From Schaalia cardiffensis (lineage in GTDB: Bacteria > Actinomycetota > Actinomycetes > Actinomycetales > Actinomycetaceae), in contig NZ_JAEKIA010000014.1 in assembly GCF_016405145.1 (NCBI RefSeq), positions 1 through 63,023 of the forward strand: a stretch of DNA of 63,023 nt. The letters are read 5' to 3'. A program made the position numbers and the translations under genes. Below the pieces are notes generated by a model that saw only the letters and a program-made list of their open reading frames with translations, was not told the origin of the DNA and did not search any database. Below are positions 17,901-26,728 of this stretch, piece after piece; position 1 is the first letter of the stretch, and the number at the start of each line of letters is the position of its first letter.

Positions 17901-19442
17901 GTGGCGGGGATCGAAGAAGGACCATCATCCACCGAGCCCGCGCGACTCCTCACCACCCCCTCCGGCCCTGCAATCCTGATCGGCACCGGCCGTCCCTTCT
18001 GGGCTTACAACAGCAACGACAAGACGCGCTTCTTCTCTCCCTCAGGCGGTGTTCCCAAGAGCGTCGACGGCGCTCCGATCAGCCTCATCACCCGGGGCTG
18101 CGGCATCGAAGCCAAAACGATCATCGAGGCGTTCCGCGTCCTCCTCGACGAGGGCGCCCCCCAGTGGGATCCGGCGAAGGTCGCGCGCCTCGCTGAGGGG
18201 ACCGGGTGGACCAGAGCAGCCGCATCCTTGTTCCTCGCGGGCCTGCCCAACATTCGCTCGGCTGAGGCGAACTTCCTCGACAAGGAGCTGCGCACCCTGC
18301 TCGGCTTGAAAGTCGCCGAAGCGAGGGAAGGCAGGGAGTTCCTCAGTGGACTCGGCACTGAGGAACTCCTGCGGCTCGTCGAGGCAGGCGCCTCCGACCC
18401 CCTGCGTTTAGCGCATGAAGGGATCGACGTTGAAGCGGTCATTGCCGCCTGGTCGGACAATGAGCAGGTTTTCCATCTTCCAGGTGCTCTTCTCGCCGCA
18501 GCGGATTCGGCTTTCCCCTGGGGCGGCGCGCGGCGACTGCGCGAACTCAGTCAAGATCCGAACAGCGTCGACCCTGATGTCTGGCTGTGGGCTGCTGCTC
18601 AGGCCGAGGCCGGTAGCCGCTTCGCGCTCTGGCTCGCCCAAGTGTACGAGCAGATGAAGTCGGCGTGCCGAAGCGTGAAAGTCGAGTGGCAGGACTATGG
18701 GAGCGGCCTGCGCACCGTCTTGGGCCTGCCCGCCGTAGACGAGAACGCGCCCTCGGATCAGGTCGATTCTCTCGGCCCCTGGTCAATGACGAACGCCCCG
18801 TACCCGACCGTCTTCTATGATCCGAACAGGTCGAAAGACTTCACGGCGGATCGGCGTCTGCTCGACGCGATCGACGAGGGCGAGTACTCGCTGCAAAGGA
18901 TCCGGAAGCGCCTCGATGTGGTGATCGGTGTTTATGACGAGATCGCCGACTCCCTCGTCAACGCACACCCTGGCTGCGCTTGTGACCCGCTCGTGTCCGC
19001 ACCCGAGGTCGTGTCCGCTGCGGCCAAGTCCCTGGGTGTCCCCGAGGATTCGGCACGTTACTGGCTGCAGATCCTCGCCCTGATCTTCCCCAGCGACAAG
19101 AACGTCGAGTCGTGGAACTCCTGGTCGAAGAAGCAGCGTCTCGCGGCGGCAGCCCCTCTGCTGGAGGCGGGGCTGCTCGTCGAAGCGAAGCGCGCCCGTG
19201 CGGGCAGGAGCCTCTTCCTTCCGGGAGGCTGGCAGGAGGCGAGCACACCTCATAAGCCGATGGAGGTCTGGAAGGCCCCGTTCTACGATCTGACGGATGC
19301 CACGAAAGTCACTCCGCGTCATGATGTGGTTGTCCCGCTCGTGCCCTTGGGGTGCCTTTTCGAGGATGCGTGGCAGCGCTACGTGGACGGGGACGTTCCC
19401 GGATACACGGAGTTGCGCACGACCCGCTACCGCAGGCGTTGA
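14916..19442 (+). CDS. Very large uncharacterised protein (1508 aa), partner of the MoxR-type ATPase
   Basis: No catalytic motif or transmembrane segment stands out. Residues 50-500 look alpha-helical and repeat-like. The middle has Trp/Tyr-rich blocks (ITATEYWHYLLAGEA-like at about 580, then GERLVHGGDGGDPFADRAL and GKHTIIWCSVFP-like), followed by more helical sequence. Proteins of this size and pattern occur beside MoxR/DUF5682/VWA/SWIM genes in other actinobacteria, as I recall, but I do not know their function. The start ATG has AAGGA 6 nt upstream; an upstream GTG at 14889 lacks one. Gap to the ATPase gene is 233 nt. Confidence 0.7.
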   Translation: MITPARAAELGGIISSDAPGTIPASAHSYTHPALEGRTVVRLTPDALGEVEDITLTSLGFTPGQKTPIGRMRQRAIGFPAWPIIHDPKNARHALNLVGDLQRAAKAAKSKPGNAKLLLDELAKMLGDSAPHFLPTFLEEAARIFLRLDNRVYAAQYFSKAREAERVHSLKVDEDRNSKAFLEFALAGAITAKELTNESKTLCERYEPERALDIFLTLNIDRVKGGMPPYGGLAADLKRLAKAAHADPVEVHARFLRAVFSSPSLSKAPAAFWRGFKKALPVLVAQEPTTMKALLALTPGPVPSDEWIDILASVGLSEDLAAGRVDAREWVERYTRMLQSQWNAGYPRKLSLLVRRMKSLKGQSITLSKRVFGLQPELLDALLSTGAKVEFDAPPGAYSYYNRLSLSDWAETQDRPNLDALAESEYAHLVLGTIGRTASDHLDVILSHSGARAMLGRWAESTLGKHPTSQEVLTEIRRLSPLFTPAGLDAYPRQISALVERLNAGEILADVFRDGFLTEYTWPELEAASAELGTNTTFHEAFPAIGVAADGHIIWVDGDKRIAEASFAPTATDKAEYWHYLLAGEATACAYRKNWEYFLTWSTDPGTSTQIRYYGGSDVPLTLPFNDGRLVGERLVHGGDGGDPFADRALVLREGEHYWRLDDTFREIDPATGQRGRESLPAPLAELIEPYLRDGWELEKHTIIWCSVFPTTADSNVSTAHGRHAWLRMSRDEKSLYIDANGHQVHPKERWDRFKGRMARPGGGHWLIKGEELVREDDFAPMFAAADARGGTHLLHKVPQVGWNQFRVRDEAASDKLRHATPSQLEKLLRVVPTADSTEDAEVVDPGRILTDEARAAAASFLGSDCHALVDSVVWATARVKRIVEDGLERTTQEAQPTRSFPEWEASCDALGWANTEWSLTTDRDVLHNMARRLGGAELAVTGVGSAFTHLTTRPIALLFSVTRPLASKEFVGQAAAAFGDLVDEGLYSPSCCVFEVAGIEEGPSSTEPARLLTTPSGPAILIGTGRPFWAYNSNDKTRFFSPSGGVPKSVDGAPISLITRGCGIEAKTIIEAFRVLLDEGAPQWDPAKVARLAEGTGWTRAAASLFLAGLPNIRSAEANFLDKELRTLLGLKVAEAREGREFLSGLGTEELLRLVEAGASDPLRLAHEGIDVEAVIAAWSDNEQVFHLPGALLAAADSAFPWGGARRLRELSQDPNSVDPDVWLWAAAQAEAGSRFALWLAQVYEQMKSACRSVKVEWQDYGSGLRTVLGLPAVDENAPSDQVDSLGPWSMTNAPYPTVFYDPNRSKDFTADRRLLDAIDEGEYSLQRIRKRLDVVIGVYDEIADSLVNAHPGCACDPLVSAPEVVSAAAKSLGVPEDSARYWLQILALIFPSDKNVESWNSWSKKQRLAAAAPLLEAGLLVEAKRARAGRSLFLPGGWQEASTPHKPMEVWKAPFYDLTDATKVTPRHDVVVPLVPLGCLFEDAWQRYVDGDVPGYTELRTTRYRRR

Positions 19443-19500
19443 GCAGGTGAAGATGTTCGTCCTCTCCCCCGCCGCCTCTCGGGGACATAAGGGGAGAGGA

Positions 19501-19610
19501 CGAACAGACTCGCGGCCACAGGCGAAAGCGCAACGAGCGCATAGGCTTCCCGCCACAGGCGAGAGCGCGACAAGCGAATAGACTCCCAGTCGAAGGGAAG
19601 AGCGAGCGAG
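19501..19610. repeat. Degenerate tandem repeat, about 37-bp unit, three copies
   Basis: CACAGGCGAAAGCGC (19517) and CACAGGCGAGAGCGC (19554) are 37 bp apart, each followed by aACgAGCG-like sequence, and a more diverged third unit follows near 19590. The repeat occupies the gap between the 1508-aa gene and the ATPase gene. Confidence 0.65.
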
Positions 19611-19675
19611 GGCCGACGAGCCCATGAGGCCGCCGGACCCACCCGGCCCTGAGAAGAAGGTTTCGAGGAGGAATC

Positions 19676-20809
19676 ATGGCGACGAGCACACCCCCCGGCG
19701 ATTCCACGCCCGGAGTATCCGAGGTGAACACAGCCCAGCAAGTGCCCCCACCGGAGGTGCTGTACGCCGATGAACTCAACCTCCTCGCCCGCCAGGAGGG
19801 GCCCAAGCCGCCCGGCTGGCGCCTAACCCCTTCCGCTGTCGTCTCCTTCATCTGTGGAAACCCTCGACTGAAAATCAGCCGCAAGTTCGTCGGCGACGTC
19901 TCCCTCGTTGAGCGCTGCGTCATCACCCTCGCCGGTGAGCGCGCCCTCCTCCTCGTCGGCGAACCCGGAACCGCAAAGTCGATGCTCTCCGAACTGCTCT
20001 CCGCAGCCATCTGCGGCACTTCAGCGCTAACCGTCCAAGGCAGTGCGGGCACGACCGAAGACCAATTGCGCTACGGCTGGAACTACGCCCAACTCCTCGC
20101 GCGCGGCCCCAGTGTTGACGCCCTCGTCCCCTCCCCCGTCCTGGCTGCCATGTCGAGTGGGCGGGTCGCGCGCATTGAGGAGATCACCCGCTGCCTGCCC
20201 GAAGTCCAAGATTCTCTCGTCTCCATCCTCTCTGAACGCCGCATTGCCATCCCTGAACTCGGAGAATACGCGATTCACGCGCGCCCCGGATTCTGTCTCA
20301 TCGCCACGGCGAACCTGCGCGACAGGGGAGTGTCAGAAATGAGTGCCGCCCTCAAACGCCGCTTCAACTTCGAGGCCGTCGCTCCGATCTGCGATGCTTC
20401 GGCTGAGATCGCCCTCGTCACTGAGAAAACGAAACAGGCGCTCAGTGCAGCCGGAGTGCCCGCGAAGGTCGACGAGGTCGTCGTTGAAACCCTCGTCACC
20501 GCGTTCCGTGACCTGCGCAGCGGGATCAGCCAGGAAGGATGGGCCGTCGAGAAGCCATCAACCGTCCTGTCAACAGCTGAAGCGGTCGCCATCTCCGGGT
20601 CGATCGCCCTTGCCGGGGCATTCTTCCCGCACGCGAAGGACGGAGTGCGACTCATTCCCGGTCAACTGCTCGGGGCGGTCCGCAAGGACGATTCTGAAGA
20701 CGGGGCGCGCCTGCTCGCCTACTGGGATTCGACTGTGAAACGCCGCGCGAACGAGGGACGGCACACCTGGGCGCAGCTCTGGGAGCTTCGCAGTGCACTT
20801 GAGGACTGA
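19676..20809 (+). CDS. MoxR-family AAA+ ATPase (YehL-like)
   Basis: 377 residues. Walker A is GEPGTAKS at residues 95-102; the Walker B position holds RIEEI (167-171) where relatives usually have IDEI; sensor 1 is TAN at 212-214; paired arginines 229-230 follow ALKRRF as the arginine finger. MoxR ATPases typically act as chaperones or remodelers on partners carrying a VWA domain with a MIDAS metal site, and the next gene encodes such a domain. AGGAGG lies 4 nt before the ATG. The first 40 residues are low-complexity. Substrate and process are unknown. Confidence 0.88.
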   Translation: MATSTPPGDSTPGVSEVNTAQQVPPPEVLYADELNLLARQEGPKPPGWRLTPSAVVSFICGNPRLKISRKFVGDVSLVERCVITLAGERALLLVGEPGTAKSMLSELLSAAICGTSALTVQGSAGTTEDQLRYGWNYAQLLARGPSVDALVPSPVLAAMSSGRVARIEEITRCLPEVQDSLVSILSERRIAIPELGEYAIHARPGFCLIATANLRDRGVSEMSAALKRRFNFEAVAPICDASAEIALVTEKTKQALSAAGVPAKVDEVVVETLVTAFRDLRSGISQEGWAVEKPSTVLSTAEAVAISGSIALAGAFFPHAKDGVRLIPGQLLGAVRKDDSEDGARLLAYWDSTVKRRANEGRHTWAQLWELRSALED

Positions 20810-20842
20810 GCCGAAAAGCTCGACGAACCACACAACATAGCG

Positions 20843-23800
20843 ATGGAATCCGAAAACATGAGGAACGAGGTCGATGCGCGCGAACAGGTGTCGGCGCTCG
20901 CGGCATGCCTCGAACCTTTCCTCATCGGTGTGCGCCATCACTCCCCTGCGCTGGCCGCGAGTATCCCCGAGATGCTCGACGACTTCGCCCCCGATGTGCT
21001 CGCCATTGAACTTCCTGCTGAAGCAGATGAATGGATCTCACAACTGAGCAGCGCACACACTATCGCCCCGGTTGCTCTCGCATTCAGCAAAGGTGAGGAT
21101 CTTAGCTTCTACCCCTTCGCGGATTTCTCGCCCGAACTCGCCGCCCTACGATGGGCGGCGGCGCGCGGGGTGCGCGTCTTGTGCATTGACCGGCCCATTG
21201 CGGCACGAGAAGAGAAATCCCCTCCAGGCGAAGGTCCGGGAACAGGCGAGACACCGAGTGGGGAGACGCCAACGGGCCCACGAGCAGGAGAGACACCAGC
21301 CGGAGCAGCCGATCATGAGATGGAGCTCGGCGCACTCCGGGAAGAGAGCGACCCCCGTGAGGAGACCAGGGGCAGCGAGCCCCTGACCCCCGCCGCCAGC
21401 GATCCCGCGAGCGCACCCAACCCCGCTAAGGACGCTCCGGATACTGACAGCCAGGCCCCCGCCACTGGCGATTCTCGGGGCCGAAAAGCCCTCGAAGCTG
21501 CGGCCCGCGCCGAAGACGGGGATTCAGCCGAATCCTGGGACCGCCTCGTCGAAGCTCGCGCACCCTCTTCAACCCCCGAGCAGATCCGCGTCGCCGCCCT
21601 CGCCCACGGATGGGCAATGCGCGTCGACGAAGGAGAAACAGACGAGGACAGCCTCGAGCGCGAACAATGGATGCGCGCCGCCCTCGCCCCCGAAATCTCT
21701 TCCGGCACCCGAGTCGCCGCACTCGTCGGAGCCTTCCACGCCCCCGCTCTTCTCCCCCTTCCACAAGACACCGCATCTTGCACCCCTGTGGCTGTGAACA
21801 TTCCGCTTGGGGAACACGGCTCCTCCGAGGCTGCGACGCTCCCTGCGCGCACGCAGCACACTCCTGTGCGCTCCTGTCTCGTCGCCTACTCCTTCGACCA
21901 CCTCGATTCGCGTTCCGGCTACCCCTCCGGCATCCGCGACCCCGGCTGGCAACAACTCGTCTACGAATCGGGCCTCGACCCTAAGCGCCTGTGCGCCGAA
22001 GTTGCCTCCGTCATCACCTCCATCACGAGGGCGCTGCGCGAAGCCGGACACCCCGCAGGCCCCGCAGAAGCCGCAGAGTGTTCACGCATCGCCCTCGACC
22101 TCGCGACCCTGCGCAACCTGGCTGCCCCCTCACGGCGCGAACTCGTCGAAGCGGTCACCTCCGTCCTCGCCCAAGGGGAAATCCTCGGCCGGGGCAGAGC
22201 AGTGGCCGACGCCCTCGAACGCGTCCTCATCGGCACGCGGACGGGACGAGTCGATCCTTCTGTCCCGAAATCTCCCCTGCTCGAAGCCGTGCGAGCCGAG
22301 ATTGAGGCGGCGCGCCTCCCCCTTGAAGGCGCCCAGGAGCTCGAGCTCGTACCTGAACGCAGCACCCTCGACCTCAAACGTTCGATCCTCATGCACCGAT
22401 TGCGCGCAGGTGGAGTCGTCTACGGCCACAGCGAAGAGCGGAGCACGACCCGGGGAGCGCAAGCCCTTGCACAGACCTGGCGCGTGCAGTGGACTGCCGC
22501 CACTGAGGCGAGCATCGAACTCGCTTCCATCCGTGGGCTCACAGTCGAACAGATCGCGTCAACGGCTCTGCTCACCCGGCGGGTCGAGGGCGCGGTGGAC
22601 ATCGTGCGACTCCTGCGCGAATCCAGCGCCTGCGCCTGCCCCGCACCCCTTGAGAGAGCACTCGAGCTCGCTACTCGCATGACCGCGAGCGTGTCCTTCG
22701 CCGAGGCCGTGTCCTTCACTCTTGCCCTGAGCGACGTAGCACGAGAGAACATTCCCGGAGCCGCCCTCCTTGACGCGCCGCTGCGCGAAAGGGCCGCCAC
22801 TGCCGCTGACCTCTTCGGCACGGCCGCCATCCGTGAGATCCGTGGCATCGAAGGCTCTGACGAGCCCGAAGACGCTGCCGCCCTCGCCGCCTTCATCACG
22901 ATCGGCGCCGATCATCCGCTCTCTCTCCATGCGGCCCTCACACACCTGAGATCTGCGGGCTCTCCCCTCATGCAGGGCGCGTCCGCGGGGCTCCTCATTG
23001 ACGAGGACGAGGCCGCGCTCCACATCGCCTCCTGGCTCAACGCCTCCACCCCTCAGGCCAGGCGGGTCCTGCGCCGCAGGCTCGTTGGCCTGCTCATCGC
23101 AGCGGGCTCGCGTTTTGACACGGCCCCCGCCGCCCTCGCCCTCGTTGATCGGATCAACACCATTGATGACGCCGACTTCGTTGCGGCCCTTCCGGCCCTG
23201 CGCGGCGGCTTCGACTGTTTCGACCAGGACTCTCGCGAACGCCTCCTCGCCGACCTCGCACCGAACTTGGGGCGGGCGCGCAGCCTTGAGCTTCCTGCCG
23301 AGCAGGTCATCGCCATCACACAAGCCGACACGGGGGTGCGGAAGCGTCTTGCTGCCCTCGGCCTGGCGGATGTGTCCTTCAGCCCGGATGAAAGATGGCG
23401 ACTCATCCTCGGCACGCAGCGCATGGGCCTGTCACCGCAGGGTCGGCGCATGGCTTCCGCCCTTGATGAGTTGTACGGACGGCCCGCCGCCGATGCCCTT
23501 GATGTGCGCCGACGAAACGCCTCCTATGGTCCCTCGCAGCTGGGCGTGCGCGAATGGGAAACGGAGATTGATGCGCTCTTCGGGCACGCAGAGATCGAGG
23601 AGATCTTCGGCGAGGCCGCAACCCGGGGGCGGGCTGATCTGTTGGAGCGCCTCTCCCCGCAGTCCGTGCGCCCCTCCATCGAACTGTTGACGACTGCACT
23701 GTCCCTGACCGGTTCCCTACCGGAGGCTCGCCTGGCGAAACTGCGTCCACTGGTCGCCCGACTCGTGTCCGAACTGTCGAAAGAACTTGCTGTGAGACTG

Positions 23801-24475
23801 CGCCCGGCACTGACGGGCCTGGCGAGGGGGCGGCCAACGCGGCGGCGCACGAGCAGTCTCGACCTGGACCGGACGCTGCGAGCGAACCTGCGCCACGTCG
23901 CACCAATTGACGGGCGCCCCCAGGTCATCCCCGTTCACCCGGTGTTCCATTCGGCGCAGGCACAAGAATCCGACTGGCATCTCATCCTCACGGTCGATGT
24001 GTCCGCTTCCATGTCGGAGTCGGTCATCTACTCCGCCCTCGTCGCCGCGATCCTCGCTCAATCCCCGTGCCTGTCAGTGGACTTCCTCGCTTTCAACACC
24101 GAGGTCATCGACTTCACGGGCCGAGTTGATGATCCCCTGGCGTTGCTCATGGAGGTTGAGGTCGGAGGCGGCACGGACATCGCGGGGGCGCTTCGCCTGG
24201 CTCGCTCACGCCTGCGCGTGCCGACACGGACACTGCTCGTCCTCGTATCGGATTTCGACGAGGGCGGCCCTCTCGATGCGCTCCTCGACGAGGTCGGGGC
24301 GCTGGCGGCGTCGGGGGTGACGATGCTCGGCTGTGCGGCGCTCAACGATTCAGGCACGGGCGTTTACAACGTCGGGGTTGCCTCCCGGGTTGCTGCCACG
24401 GGCATGCGGGTCGCGGCGGTGTCGCCGCTTGATCTGGCCCGTTGGGTGGGCACAATCATTCGGGAGCACTCATGA
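20843..24475 (+). CDS. DUF5682 protein fused to a von Willebrand A (MIDAS) domain
   Basis: 1210 residues. The N-terminal DUF5682 block reads LIGVRHHSPALAASI near residue 30, followed by VLAIELPAEADEW. Residues about 120-215 form a Pro/Gly/Thr/Glu-rich insert with GETP repeats. A long helical middle follows. The C-terminal VWA domain has a complete MIDAS: DVSAS at about 1052-1056, the Thr of GGGTDIAG near 1110 and the Asp of VSDFDEGG near 1136. In E. coli the equivalents (YehM, YehP) are separate, so this is a fusion. It lies 33 nt after the ATPase gene and shares ATGA with the SWIM gene. Confidence 0.85.
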   Translation: MESENMRNEVDAREQVSALAACLEPFLIGVRHHSPALAASIPEMLDDFAPDVLAIELPAEADEWISQLSSAHTIAPVALAFSKGEDLSFYPFADFSPELAALRWAAARGVRVLCIDRPIAAREEKSPPGEGPGTGETPSGETPTGPRAGETPAGAADHEMELGALREESDPREETRGSEPLTPAASDPASAPNPAKDAPDTDSQAPATGDSRGRKALEAAARAEDGDSAESWDRLVEARAPSSTPEQIRVAALAHGWAMRVDEGETDEDSLEREQWMRAALAPEISSGTRVAALVGAFHAPALLPLPQDTASCTPVAVNIPLGEHGSSEAATLPARTQHTPVRSCLVAYSFDHLDSRSGYPSGIRDPGWQQLVYESGLDPKRLCAEVASVITSITRALREAGHPAGPAEAAECSRIALDLATLRNLAAPSRRELVEAVTSVLAQGEILGRGRAVADALERVLIGTRTGRVDPSVPKSPLLEAVRAEIEAARLPLEGAQELELVPERSTLDLKRSILMHRLRAGGVVYGHSEERSTTRGAQALAQTWRVQWTAATEASIELASIRGLTVEQIASTALLTRRVEGAVDIVRLLRESSACACPAPLERALELATRMTASVSFAEAVSFTLALSDVARENIPGAALLDAPLRERAATAADLFGTAAIREIRGIEGSDEPEDAAALAAFITIGADHPLSLHAALTHLRSAGSPLMQGASAGLLIDEDEAALHIASWLNASTPQARRVLRRRLVGLLIAAGSRFDTAPAALALVDRINTIDDADFVAALPALRGGFDCFDQDSRERLLADLAPNLGRARSLELPAEQVIAITQADTGVRKRLAALGLADVSFSPDERWRLILGTQRMGLSPQGRRMASALDELYGRPAADALDVRRRNASYGPSQLGVREWETEIDALFGHAEIEEIFGEAATRGRADLLERLSPQSVRPSIELLTTALSLTGSLPEARLAKLRPLVARLVSELSKELAVRLRPALTGLARGRPTRRRTSSLDLDRTLRANLRHVAPIDGRPQVIPVHPVFHSAQAQESDWHLILTVDVSASMSESVIYSALVAAILAQSPCLSVDFLAFNTEVIDFTGRVDDPLALLMEVEVGGGTDIAGALRLARSRLRVPTRTLLVLVSDFDEGGPLDALLDEVGALAASGVTMLGCAALNDSGTGVYNVGVASRVAATGMRVAAVSPLDLARWVGTIIREHS

Positions 24476-26463
24476 CTCGGATCACCCCTATGCTCCTGTC
24501 CTCCATCGTCGATGCCTTGACACCGCGAGTGCGCAAGAGAGTTGACGCCTATCTCGCCGATGGCGTGGAGGTCGGAGTTCAGACGCTTTTCGGCCAGTCG
24601 ACGGTGCGGATCGCCGAGGTCGATGTGTTGTGCGACGAGGACGAGATCGTGTGCGATTGCCTGTTGGCGCCGCGCTGTGCTCATCGTGCGGTGGTCGCTT
24701 TGAGCTTGGAGCTCGCCGATGGGACTGAGACTGAGGAGGGGACTGAGGCACAGGAGGAGCGGGGAGCTTTTTTGGATGTTCCTGCCGAGTTCGCAGCTCA
24801 GAGCGGCGATACTGCGGCTGAAAGCGGTGTTGGAGCTGCGAATGAAAACGGCCCCAACGCTGGGGGTGAAAGAGGCGTCGGCGCTGCGCCTGAAAGCAGC
24901 GAGGCTCTGGGAGGTTCAGGCCCAGGAGAGTCTGCTTCCCCAGGCGCGAGCGCTGCGAAGACCCCGGGTACGAACGAGGCGAAGACACCAACTAGGGGCT
25001 GCACGAAAACTCCGGACGCGAGCCCGGCACAAGCCCCGGGAATGGAGGGACCCACAACTCCTGGAGCTAAAGCTCCCGGCACCTCGGACACGGGCCCTAC
25101 GAAGACACCACGTGCAGGCAGTGCGAAAATCCCGAGTACGAGCCCGGCACAAGCCCCGGGCGCGAGTGCTCCCGTGTCCGCCGCTCAACGCGACACCATC
25201 CTCCTCGTCCTCGCTGATCTCGCGAAGATTCTGCAACTCGGATCCACACACCTGGGGGCGCTGCATCGCTCGATGCTCGCCCGCGATCTTCACAGGCTGC
25301 GCTCCGCAGGCCTCGTCACCGCAGACCGGGCGCTCACGGCGTACTACCAGAATCTTTCAGCCCCGCCGAAGCTGCGGGCATCGGCATTCGCCTCCGCCCT
25401 CGTCAATCTGCATCTACTGTCCCGCCTCGGACCCGAAGAGGATGCGAGTGCGTTGCTCGGCCAAGCGCGCGGAGCCTATCGCGAGGTCGGGGGGCTGTCC
25501 CTAGTTCCCCTCTTCGCGGCTCCCATCATCACAGCCTCGGGTTTCGCTGGGGTCGAGGCGACTTTCACGGATGCGTCAGGGAAAACCTGGTCTGTTGCGC
25601 GAGTGCGCCCGGGAGATGCGGCGAACGTTGAAAGCGCCTACCACGTCGAACCCGTCTGGCGTGAGTTATCTGCCCCAATCCGGCTCCTCTCTCGCCACCG
25701 CCTCCTCGTCTCCGGGGCCACGGCGCGTGCCGACGGTCGCCTGGGAGCGGGCTCGAAGGTGCGGGCCTCCCTCGGCGCCGAATCAACCGGATGGGAGTCG
25801 GTTCCCGCTCCCTACGAAATCGTCGAGGGTGCGATCCTGGGCGGCGACCGCAGTGGTCTCGTCGTGGACGGGCGATTCTTGTCCCTGCTGCCCGCCGCAC
25901 GCTCGCTCGGGGCGGGCCTGGCGACGGAATTATTCGGGGCGGCGCTTGGCACCCGGGTCCGCTGCCTCGTGCGCGACGAGGAGTTGCTGGGAATGCTCGT
26001 ACTTGAGGGCATCATCTACGTGCCCGATGAGCTCGGTGGCGTGTGGTGGCCGGGTCTTGACGCTGTCGATCGTTCCTGGGCGGGTGTGCTTCCCGAGGTC
26101 GATGGGGAGGGCACAGACTCGGCGGGTGCCGAGGGCGCGCTTGCCGGGGGCGATGCGGATGAGCCTGGCGGGCTTGATGCCGCAGGCGCCGACTCTGCGG
26201 GGGAGGTGTCCGGTTTTGCCCAAGTGCGCGCAGTGCTGCAGCGCTGGTGTCAGCGTGTTCTCGATGCGGGCCCTTCCGTCCTCTCCTCGCCTGTCCTTGA
26301 ACGCGATACTGCCTGGGTCCGCGCAGTCGGAGCCCCTTTCGCCTCTGAGCTGCTCTCTTCCCTGAAGGATGCGACGCATGAGGGTAGTCGACGTTTCGAC
26401 GGCACCTGGGAGCCGGACAGTGAGGCTCTCGCTCGCGCCTGGCTCGCCGCCTCGCAGTATTGA
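24472..26463 (+). CDS. SWIM zinc-finger protein of the MoxR/VWA cluster (YehQ-like)
   Basis: 663 residues. The SWIM zinc ligands are visible as CDCLLAPRCAH: Cys61, Cys63, Cys69, His71. Residues about 85-235 are a low-complexity Ala/Pro/Thr/Gly linker with recurring AKTPG and SPAQAPG units. The remaining C-terminal region (about 240-663) has no motif I recognise. The ATG overlaps the stop of the preceding gene (ATGA), so the two are co-translated. SWIM domains bind DNA or protein; the role here is unknown. The stop codon lies within a 30-bp tandem repeat. Confidence 0.82.
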   Translation: MTRITPMLLSSIVDALTPRVRKRVDAYLADGVEVGVQTLFGQSTVRIAEVDVLCDEDEIVCDCLLAPRCAHRAVVALSLELADGTETEEGTEAQEERGAFLDVPAEFAAQSGDTAAESGVGAANENGPNAGGERGVGAAPESSEALGGSGPGESASPGASAAKTPGTNEAKTPTRGCTKTPDASPAQAPGMEGPTTPGAKAPGTSDTGPTKTPRAGSAKIPSTSPAQAPGASAPVSAAQRDTILLVLADLAKILQLGSTHLGALHRSMLARDLHRLRSAGLVTADRALTAYYQNLSAPPKLRASAFASALVNLHLLSRLGPEEDASALLGQARGAYREVGGLSLVPLFAAPIITASGFAGVEATFTDASGKTWSVARVRPGDAANVESAYHVEPVWRELSAPIRLLSRHRLLVSGATARADGRLGAGSKVRASLGAESTGWESVPAPYEIVEGAILGGDRSGLVVDGRFLSLLPAARSLGAGLATELFGAALGTRVRCLVRDEELLGMLVLEGIIYVPDELGGVWWPGLDAVDRSWAGVLPEVDGEGTDSAGAEGALAGGDADEPGGLDAAGADSAGEVSGFAQVRAVLQRWCQRVLDAGPSVLSSPVLERDTAWVRAVGAPFASELLSSLKDATHEGSRRFDGTWEPDSEALARAWLAASQY

Positions 26464-26541
26464 TCCGCGAGGGAGTGGTCTCCGCAGTATTGACCCGCGC
26501 AGTAGTGGTCCTCGCGGTATTGATCCACGAACTATTGATCC
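26454..26541. repeat. 30-bp tandem repeat, about three copies, spanning the SWIM gene stop codon
   Basis: Copies start at 26454, 26484 and 26514, each beginning GCAGTATTGAYCC or GCGGTATTGATCC. The first copy contains the TGA stop of the SWIM gene (26461-26463). The third is incomplete and ends with another TATTGATCC. Confidence 0.8.
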
Positions 26542-26728
26542 GATGCATGAAAGGCGCCCATTCGCGTGTCGCACAGCATCGCGCCCCAAGCTCACGAAGG
26601 GGCCGGGTAGTGATGGACGGCCCCGGGTTGCCGCGACGCACCATACCCTCGCGGGGGGCGTGGCGGGGGTGTCGACACTGGGCAGCTCGTGGGCCCGCCC
26701 GAGAATCCACCCGCGTCCCACCCGGACA

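Noticed and set aside
26584-26662. Two more repeats of the decayed array near 26592 and 26649
   Set aside because: Their spacing (57 and 90 bp) and sequence fit too poorly to count them.
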